A stretch of DNA of 64,000 bases from Clostridioides difficile (GTDB taxonomy: Bacteria; Bacillota; Clostridia; Peptostreptococcales; Peptostreptococcaceae). The notes under the pieces are model-generated. The model ran no database searches, was not told where the DNA came from, and saw only the letters and a list, made by a program, of their open reading frames with translations. Shown here one piece after another: positions 58,117 to 64,000 of this stretch. Location of the stretch: positions 3,100,001 through 3,164,000 of the forward strand of contig CP103804.1 in assembly GCA_024919175.1 (NCBI GenBank), written 5' to 3'. The translations under genes were made by a program, and so were the position numbers. How positions within the stretch are numbered: position 1 is the first letter of the stretch; every line of letters begins with the position of its first letter.

Positions 58117-59565
58117 TTGATATTTTCAAATCTAAGATTAAATGATAGTGAACCAATTTATATACAAATTAAAAATTATATAAGTGATATGATATCAAAA
58201 GGATTAATTCCAGACAATAGTAAGCTCCCTTCTACAAGGGAGCTTAGTCAGCTTTTACAAGTCAGTAGAAATTCCATAGTCTTGACCTATGAAGAACTAA
58301 AATCAGAAGGCTTAATCTACTCTCTTTCAGGAAAAGGTACATTTGTTAATTCAAAAAATAAATCTTCAAACACTACATGGTCTTTAAATTGGGATTGTTT
58401 AGAGAATACATACTCTAAAAAAGCTAATGAATTAGATATTATAAAAAGCGAGATACCTTGGAGCTCTAACCTAATATCATTTAAAAGTATATCTCCTGAT
58501 GGAGATTTATTTGATATGGAGGAATTAAAAAAATCCTTTTTAAATAGAATCTCCTTAGAAGGGCACAAACTACTTAACTATGGATATGCACAAGGTTATA
58601 AACCTCTCATTGACTATTTGCTTGAATATATGACAAATAAGGGCGTTGATATTAATAACAAAGATATACTAATTACAAATGGATTTACAGAAGGCTTTGA
58701 TATTATTATGTCCTCTTTCACTCAAGAAAGAGACTATATAATCTGTGAGAACCCTACTCACAACACAGCTATAAAAATTATGAAGTCACACAATCTCAAT
58801 ATTTTAGGAGTGGATATATCTGAAAATGGTTTAGATTTCAATTTGCTCGAAAATCGTTTAATTGAGTACAAAACTAAAATAAAATTTGCATATATTACAC
58901 CTTCTTATCACAACCCAACAGGAATTGTAATGACCCCTGAAAATAGATATAGATTCTATAATCTTATGAAAAAATACAATATAGCAATTATAGAAGATGG
59001 CTTTAATGAAGAGTTACTCTACAATAGTTCTCATATATTCCCCATCTGCTCTCTTGATAATATGAATAATGGGGTTGTATATATTGGTAGTTTTTCAAAA
59101 ATTTTATTTCCTGGAATGAGGATTGGATGGATATTTGCAGATAAAAAAGTTATAGATAAATTGGAAAGTGTAAAAAGGTGTAGAAATATACATGTATCTT
59201 TTTTAGACCAAGGTATTTTATTTGATTATTTAAGTAATGGAGGATTTGAAAAATACGTAAAAAAAATACGTAAATTCTATGGGGATAAATTTAACTTTGC
59301 CTATGAATGTGTAAAAAAATATATACAAACAGAATATATCTTAGGTGATGGTGGCTTGCATATATTTATAAAGCTTAAGAATATAGATACTAGAAAACTA
59401 CTAGAAAAATGTTATAAAAAAAATGTTATCTTTATGCCTGGAGATTTGTTTTTTACAGATGGCTCTGGTTCTGATACTTTAAGACTTGGATTTTCGAGAC
59501 TCTCTTTTGAAGATATTGAAACTGGTATAAAAATAATAGGAGAAACTATAGATGAAATGTCCTAG
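58117..59565 (+). CDS. ddlR: MocR-type regulator (GntR HTH plus aminotransferase domain), DdlR-like
   Basis: The 482-residue protein has a GntR winged helix (about 1-75, SEPIYIQIKNYISDMISKG, LPSTRELSQLLQVSRNSIVLTYEEL) fused to a fold-type I aminotransferase-like domain. HNPTGIVMTPENRYRFYNL and FSKILFPGMRIGW, with the PLP-binding Lys, are visible. MocR proteins sense PLP and amino compounds; Brevibacillus DdlR activates ddl, and I recall a C. difficile DdlR described as essential for ddl expression. Its place directly after ddl supports that role. A TTG start follows GAGGTGG. The gene symbol is by context. Confidence 0.85.
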   Translation: MIFSNLRLNDSEPIYIQIKNYISDMISKGLIPDNSKLPSTRELSQLLQVSRNSIVLTYEELKSEGLIYSLSGKGTFVNSKNKSSNTTWSLNWDCLENTYSKKANELDIIKSEIPWSSNLISFKSISPDGDLFDMEELKKSFLNRISLEGHKLLNYGYAQGYKPLIDYLLEYMTNKGVDINNKDILITNGFTEGFDIIMSSFTQERDYIICENPTHNTAIKIMKSHNLNILGVDISENGLDFNLLENRLIEYKTKIKFAYITPSYHNPTGIVMTPENRYRFYNLMKKYNIAIIEDGFNEELLYNSSHIFPICSLDNMNNGVVYIGSFSKILFPGMRIGWIFADKKVIDKLESVKRCRNIHVSFLDQGILFDYLSNGGFEKYVKKIRKFYGDKFNFAYECVKKYIQTEYILGDGGLHIFIKLKNIDTRKLLEKCYKKNVIFMPGDLFFTDGSGSDTLRLGFSRLSFEDIETGIKIIGETIDEMS

Positions 59566-59600
59566 GTTAACTAAATATTGTTAGCCTAGTTTATTTTTAT
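59562..59600 (+). terminator. Terminator after the MocR gene
   Basis: CTAGGTTAAC (59562-59571) and GTTAGCCTAG (59580-59589) pair with one mismatch and are followed by TTTATTTTTA. Confidence 0.75.
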
Positions 59601-59646
59601 GAGGTATAATATATATAGTTTATATGAGTCTAACATGGGGGATAAT

Positions 59647-60429
59647 ATGAGTAAAAAGTCAAAACGAAAGAAGATTAATAAATTAAAACTAACAATTGTA
59701 ATAACTGTATTATTTCTTGCCTTACTATCTATATATGAGATATTTTTCTCTAAATCCAACAAAAAAGATAATATAAAAAGTCAAGAAACTATGCAAGATA
59801 AAAACAATACAACAGATGATTCTAAAAATAATCAAAACTCTATCAAAAAGCAGGAAGATAACAACACTAAGCCTACTTTTTCATATTCTTCAATACCAGA
59901 TAATATAAGAAACAAAATGATTGGTAACTCTATGCCTTCTGATGAACCTATAAGCTTTGATAGTTTATCTTACTTGAAACTTACCTACTACGGATTTGAT
60001 GAAAAAACTCATCAAGGTGAAATGATAGTAAATAGTGAATTAGCTCCAGAAGTTGTCGATATTTTTAAAGAATTATATGAAAAAAAATATCCAATTGAAA
60101 AAATCAAATTAATAGATGATTATGACGCTGTAGATGAAAAATCTATGTCTGATAATAATACATCTGCATTTTGTTATAGAACTGTAGCTGGTACAAATAC
60201 TGTCTCAAATCATGGTAAAGGACGTGCTATAGATATAAATCCATTGCAAAATCCACATGTTTCTGGAGACAATGTTAGCCCTAAGGTAAGTACTGTTTAT
60301 GCGGATAGGTCTGCTTTAAAATTTGGAATGATAAAAAAGGGTGATGATTGTTATAATGCTTTTGTAAGCAGAGGTTGGAGCTGGGGTGGATATTGGAAAA
60401 ACCCAGATTACCAACATTTTGAAAAATAA
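59647..60429 (+). CDS. M15-family D-alanyl-D-alanine carboxypeptidase-like protein
   Basis: The 260-residue protein has an N-terminal membrane anchor (KLTIVITVLFLALLSIYEIFF, about 13-33), a Lys/Asn/Gln linker and a C-terminal peptidase M15 domain (about 110-260). YRTVAGTNTVSNHGKGRAIDIN contains the zinc ligands His and Asp, and WGGYWKNPDYQHFEK supplies the final zinc His. It is expected to trim peptidoglycan stem peptides outside the membrane. The ATG at 59647 is chosen behind GGGGGAT, 16 codons after an earlier ATG. It belongs with ddl and ddlR in a cell-wall group, but is separated from them by a terminator. Confidence 0.85.
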   Translation: MSKKSKRKKINKLKLTIVITVLFLALLSIYEIFFSKSNKKDNIKSQETMQDKNNTTDDSKNNQNSIKKQEDNNTKPTFSYSSIPDNIRNKMIGNSMPSDEPISFDSLSYLKLTYYGFDEKTHQGEMIVNSELAPEVVDIFKELYEKKYPIEKIKLIDDYDAVDEKSMSDNNTSAFCYRTVAGTNTVSNHGKGRAIDINPLQNPHVSGDNVSPKVSTVYADRSALKFGMIKKGDDCYNAFVSRGWSWGGYWKNPDYQHFEK

Positions 60430-60453
60430 TAGATTAGAAATAAAGGTGATTAT

Positions 60454-62373
60454 ATGAATTTAATGACATTGGAAAATATAAGTAAAAGCTATTCTGAAAA
60501 AAAATTACTTGAAAACATATCTCTTGGTATCAATGATGGAGAAAAAATAGGACTTATTGGTGTAAATGGTACTGGTAAATCTACTTTACTTAAAATTATT
60601 GCAGGCACTGAAGAAAGTGAAACTGGCAATATAACAAAGGCTAATGGTATTAGAGTAGAATATCTTCCTCAAAACCCAACTTATGATGAAAATTCAACTG
60701 TTCTAGAACAAGTATTTAATGGAACTTCAGAAGAATTAAAACTACTTGGTAAATACCAAGAAACTTTAGAAAAACTTAATTCTAACTTTACAGATGAACT
60801 AAATAAAAAGTTATTATCCATGCATGAGAAGATAGATGCTTTAAATCTTTGGGATTTAGAAAGCGAAGCCAAATCTGTACTTACAAAGCTTGGCATAAAT
60901 GATTTTAATCAAAAAATAATAGAGCTTTCTGGTGGACAAAGAAAAAGAGTTTCTCTAGCCTCAGCTCTTATTACTCCTTGTGAGCTTTTAATACTAGATG
61001 AACCAACAAACCATCTAGACAATGATACCATTGATTGGCTTGAAGAATACCTAAATTCAAGAAAAGGTTCATTGCTTATGATAACTCATGATAGATATTT
61101 TTTAGACCGTGTTACAAATAGAATAATTGAATTAGATAAAGGTAGATTATTTAGCTATGATGGTAATTATTCAATATTTTTAGAAAAGAAAATGGAAAGA
61201 CTTACATTAGAATCAAGTATGGAAGATAAACGACAAAATTTAATTAGAACAGAGCTTGCTTGGGTTAGACGTGGAGCTCAAGCTCGTAGTACAAAACAAA
61301 AGGCTCGTCTACAAAGATTTGATGAACTCGTAAATAGAGACTCTTTCAAACCTGATGAAAATGTTGATATATCTGTTGCCTCAAGTAGACTTGGAAATAA
61401 AATAATAGAAATACACAATATATCCAAATCTTTTGAAGAAAATACAGTTATAGATAATTTAGAATATACTTTGGCACGTACAGATAGAATTGGTATAATA
61501 GGTAAAAATGGTATGGGTAAATCAACTCTAATAAACATAATAAATGGGAAACTAGAACCTGATAGTGGATATATCTCAATTGGAGAAACTGTAAAAATAG
61601 GTTGCTTTTCTCAAGATGATTCTCATATGGATATTAATATGAGAGCTATAGACTATGTAAAAGAAGCTAGCGATTATATAGAAACTTCTGATGGCACTAG
61701 GATTACAGCTTCTCAAATGTGTGAAAGATTCCTTTTTAATGGTACTATGCAGTATACTTTGATAGGCAAGTTATCTGGTGGTGAAAGAAGAAGACTACAC
61801 CTTCTTAGAATTCTTATGACAGCTCCTAATGTACTTCTTTTGGATGAGCCTACAAACGACTTAGATATTGAAACACTAAAAATATTAGAGGAATATCTTG
61901 ATGAATTCAAAGGTGTCGTAATTACAGTATCACATGATAGATACTTCCTAGATAGAATCTGTAATAAAATATTTGCATATGAAGGAAATGGAAAAATTCA
62001 TATTTATACAGGCAATTATAGTGACTATCTTATTTATAGAGAAATTCAAGGAATTGAATTTGAAGAATCAAAAAAAGAAACACTTAAAAATGATGATTCA
62101 ACTGCTCCAAAAAAAGAAAAACCTAAAAATGATAAAAAACTTAAATTCTCATATAATGAGCAAAGAGAGTTTGAAAATATTGATTCTGACATAGAAAAAC
62201 TTGAATCTAAAATTGCAAAACTTGATGAAAGTACTTCAAAATTTGCAACTGATTTTACTAAGCTTCAAGAAATTTTAGATGAAAAATCAAAACTAGAAAA
62301 AGAACTTGAGTACAAATATGAAAGATGGGAATATCTAAATAATTTAGCTGATGAAATAGCTAATAATAAATAA
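60454..62373 (+). CDS. uup: ABC-F family ATPase (Uup-like)
   Basis: The 639-residue protein has two ABC ATPase domains in tandem and no membrane helices. Domain 1: GLIGVNGTGKSTLL, LSGGQRKRVSLA, LLILDEPTNHLD. Linker with the ABC-F arm (about 245-300, WVRRGAQARSTKQKARLQRF). Domain 2: GIIGKNGMGKSTLI, LSGGERRRLHLL, LLLDEPTNDLD. The C-terminal 70 residues form the coiled-coil C-terminal domain of Uup (REFENIDSDIEKLESKI and following). It likely acts on ribosomes or DNA structures. Upstream gene is 24 bp away, so the two may be co-transcribed. Confidence 0.92.
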   Translation: MNLMTLENISKSYSEKKLLENISLGINDGEKIGLIGVNGTGKSTLLKIIAGTEESETGNITKANGIRVEYLPQNPTYDENSTVLEQVFNGTSEELKLLGKYQETLEKLNSNFTDELNKKLLSMHEKIDALNLWDLESEAKSVLTKLGINDFNQKIIELSGGQRKRVSLASALITPCELLILDEPTNHLDNDTIDWLEEYLNSRKGSLLMITHDRYFLDRVTNRIIELDKGRLFSYDGNYSIFLEKKMERLTLESSMEDKRQNLIRTELAWVRRGAQARSTKQKARLQRFDELVNRDSFKPDENVDISVASSRLGNKIIEIHNISKSFEENTVIDNLEYTLARTDRIGIIGKNGMGKSTLINIINGKLEPDSGYISIGETVKIGCFSQDDSHMDINMRAIDYVKEASDYIETSDGTRITASQMCERFLFNGTMQYTLIGKLSGGERRRLHLLRILMTAPNVLLLDEPTNDLDIETLKILEEYLDEFKGVVITVSHDRYFLDRICNKIFAYEGNGKIHIYTGNYSDYLIYREIQGIEFEESKKETLKNDDSTAPKKEKPKNDKKLKFSYNEQREFENIDSDIEKLESKIAKLDESTSKFATDFTKLQEILDEKSKLEKELEYKYERWEYLNNLADEIANNK

Positions 62374-62429
62374 GATTAAAATATCTAAGTTTAGTGACCT
62401 TTACTTTAAATTTATAAGTCAAATATTTA

Positions 62430-62470
62430 AAAGAGCTATATGTCTTTAAAGACATATAGCTCTTTTTATA
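62430..62470. terminator. Bidirectional terminator, perfect 36-bp palindrome
   Basis: AAAGAGCTATATGTCTTT (62430-62447) and AAAGACATATAGCTCTTT (62448-62465) are exact inverted copies between convergent uup and the PqqD-like gene. Confidence 0.88.
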
Positions 62471-62518
62471 ACTATCTTCTAATTTTTATATTCCGATATA
62501 TCCTATAATAATTCTTTA

Positions 62519-62872
62519 TTATACGTCTATATCCAGTCTTTCAACATAGTGACAATTGACATCAATATGATTTAAAAAAACCAACAATCTTTCATAAAGT
62601 GGATGAGATTCTTCTCCATACTTGGATTCTAAGTTTTCACCTATTTCTCTAACAGTCTTTTGACCATCAATTTGTAAAAATACAAAACTAGAATATTCAT
62701 CTAGTTCTATTTTTTTATATTTAGGTATTCTAGCTTTTAGCTTTCTAAAAAACTTTTGAATCTTATGGTCCTGCTTTTCAAGTATAGTTACAATACTATT
62801 TTCATCTACTTCATATTCAAGTCCATCAGCAATTTTAAATACAATATCTAAAACATCATTACTCTTGCTCAT
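62519..62872 (-). CDS. PqqD-like peptide-recognition (RRE) protein
   Basis: The 117-residue protein has a PqqD-type winged-helix fold (RRE): LDEYSSFVFLQIDGQKTVREIGENLESKYGEE (about 58-89) is the pattern of PqqD proteins that bind ribosomally made precursor peptides, followed by LYERLLVFLNHIDVNCHYVERL. No precursor peptide, radical SAM or other modifying gene is visible in the window. Its start lies 14 bp inside the upstream OPT transporter gene, so it is translated with it. PqqD-like proteins next to OPT transporters are uncommon as a described theme; here it may act as an accessory or regulator of the transporter. Confidence 0.7.
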   Translation of the reverse strand: MSKSNDVLDIVFKIADGLEYEVDENSIVTILEKQDHKIQKFFRKLKARIPKYKKIELDEYSSFVFLQIDGQKTVREIGENLESKYGEESHPLYERLLVFLNHIDVNCHYVERLDIDV

Positions 62873-64000
62873 TATTTTTTACTTTAGATAACACAATAGG
62901 TAATGCTGTAAGTACAACTAGAACTACTAGTAAAGCAATTGCCATTGAATTTGTCGCAGCAAATCCACTTGGTACTTTTGGAGTTATAACTCCAGTTACT
63001 TGTAATATTATACCTATTAAACCAATGATAGATCCACCAGCAACAAGACCAGAAGATAAACTTATACCATTAGAAACTTTAGCGTCTTTTTCTTTTTCAG
63101 ATTTAGATACTAATTCAACAAATAGACGAATTAATGCTCCAACTAATATTATAGAAGTTGTTGCTATTGGTAAATAGAATCCTATAGCTATAGTCATTAT
63201 TGGTAATTTTAATGCATATAATACAATTGCCATAAATACTCCAACAATAATCATAACCCAAGGTAAACTACCTGACATAATACCAGAAGTTAATGTTGAC
63301 ATTAAGTTTGCTTGTGGTAATGCAAATTGTACATTATCACCAGTAGCTTTAAGTTGGTCAGAAAGTAATAAGATTACTCCTACAACAACTATAACACCAA
63401 CTATACTTGCAATTGTGAAGTAACGTTGCATTTCGTTTTTACTACCACCAATGATGTAAGTTACTTTTTGAGATTGAGTATATCCTCCAGCAATAGCAAT
63501 AGCAACAACTATAAATGATCCAAATAAAAGTAATGATTTATTAGCTTCTAAATCAGTCCATCCCATTACAACAAATACTAATGTTACAATAACTAGAGAA
63601 GCTATAGTCATACCAGAAACTGGAAGATTTGATGTTCCTATTGTTCCTGTTAAACGTCCAGCTACTATGACGAATAATAAAGATAATAAAAGAGATATGA
63701 TAGCTCCAATAATTGCCATAGCAATATTACCAGAAATTAAGAACGCTGCTAAGAATCCAACAACTACTCCACCTAGTAAAAGTATCATTTGTATAGATGA
63801 ACCTTCTTCTGCATCTCCAGTATTTGATTTAGCTTTAAGTGTTTCTTTTATAGAAGCGATTATAGTTGGGATAAGTTTTATTGCACCAATAATACCTCCA
63901 CAAAGCATCATACCAGCACCTATATATTTTACATAACTACTAGATATAGCTCCAACATCCATTTGGTTAAGAGGCATTGCAGGATTATTCCATACCATAG
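62859..64000 (-). CDS. OPT family oligopeptide transporter (C-terminal part)
   Basis: Only the last 380 or so codons are present; the gene continues beyond the right edge. The fragment has ten or more membrane helices and OPT features: an early GAGMMLCGGIIGAIKLIPTI, GGYTQSQKVTYIIGGSKNEMQRYFT (about 173-197, with QSQKVTYIIG) and LPIMTIAIGFYLPIATTSIILVGALIR, typical of the C-terminal half. OPT proteins import peptides or metal-peptide chelates by proton coupling. The 3' end overlaps the PqqD-like gene by 14 bp. The ATG visible near 63998 is internal. Confidence 0.9.
   Translation of the reverse strand, partial: MVWNNPAMPLNQMDVGAISSSYVKYIGAGMMLCGGIIGAIKLIPTIIASIKETLKAKSNTGDAEEGSSIQMILLLGGVVVGFLAAFLISGNIAMAIIGAIISLLLSLLFVIVAGRLTGTIGTSNLPVSGMTIASLVIVTLVFVVMGWTDLEANKSLLLFGSFIVVAIAIAGGYTQSQKVTYIIGGSKNEMQRYFTIASIVGVIVVVGVILLLSDQLKATGDNVQFALPQANLMSTLTSGIMSGSLPWVMIIVGVFMAIVLYALKLPIMTIAIGFYLPIATTSIILVGALIRLFVELVSKSEKEKDAKVSNGISLSSGLVAGGSIIGLIGIILQVTGVITPKVPSGFAATNSMAIALLVVLVVLTALPIVLSKVKNNEQE

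Noticed and set aside
1..64000. CRISPR arrays, tRNA or rRNA genes, prophage
   Set aside because: No regularly spaced direct repeats of CRISPR type, no cloverleaf or rRNA signature, and no phage structural genes were seen on either strand.

Overview
The window is low-GC Firmicute DNA and almost certainly chromosomal Clostridioides difficile. The indicators are a 707-residue spore-coat protein fusing a peroxiredoxin to a GH18 chitinase (CotE), the cortex de-N-acetylase PdaA1, a 155-residue NimB-type protein with His55, Tyr130 and Leu155, and a dnaG-sigA pair. AT-rich spacers, many TTG or GTG starts behind strong Shine-Dalgarno sequences, and the absence of rRNA, tRNA, CRISPR arrays or intact mobile elements make this core genome rather than an island.

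Left part (1-18 kb). A tryptophan-specifier T-box leader controls a truncated TrpP-type transporter running off the left edge and is divergent from nimB. Next come a secreted protein, a TetR regulator with a 31-bp palindrome over its own start region, and a leftward housekeeping block: GNAT, flavodoxin-like reductase, nif3-like, trmK, sigA and dnaG. A long leftward operon follows. It begins with two envelope genes (CAP/SCP protein, polysaccharide deacetylase) and continues pabA-pabB-pabC, an unassigned nucleotidyltransferase, folE-folP-folB-folK and aroF, which together link chorismate supply, p-aminobenzoate and pterin synthesis.

Middle part (18-40 kb). A MORN-repeat protein, YitT and LrgAB (the last two behind apparently structured leaders), a TPR membrane protein, an AAA-less GAF/Fis-type regulator, VanW and two small membrane proteins precede cotE. 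They are followed by rnhA/dinG, pdaA, an HxlR/isochorismatase pair, an MgtC-like protein and a MerR regulator. A 44-residue gene lies at 35700-35834.

Right part (40-64 kb). A c-di-GMP group contains a SnoaL-PAS-PAS-GGDEF cyclase, then a membrane EAL phosphodiesterase translationally coupled to an orphan sugar-binding lipoprotein. After a fused relic of an IS3 transposase and a tyrosine recombinase come a MATE transporter, several small membrane proteins, and an EamA transporter with a good sigma-54 promoter facing a divergent sigma-54 activator. A cell-wall set (ddl, a MocR regulator resembling DdlR, an M15 carboxypeptidase), the ABC-F protein Uup, and an OPT transporter overlapping a PqqD-like gene close the window.

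The most promising leads are the phosphodiesterase/orphan binding-protein couple, the self-contained sigma-54 switch, the MocR-type sites before ddl, the structured leaders of yitT and lrgAB, and the OPT-PqqD overlap. Family assignments rest on recognised motifs; no database search was possible.
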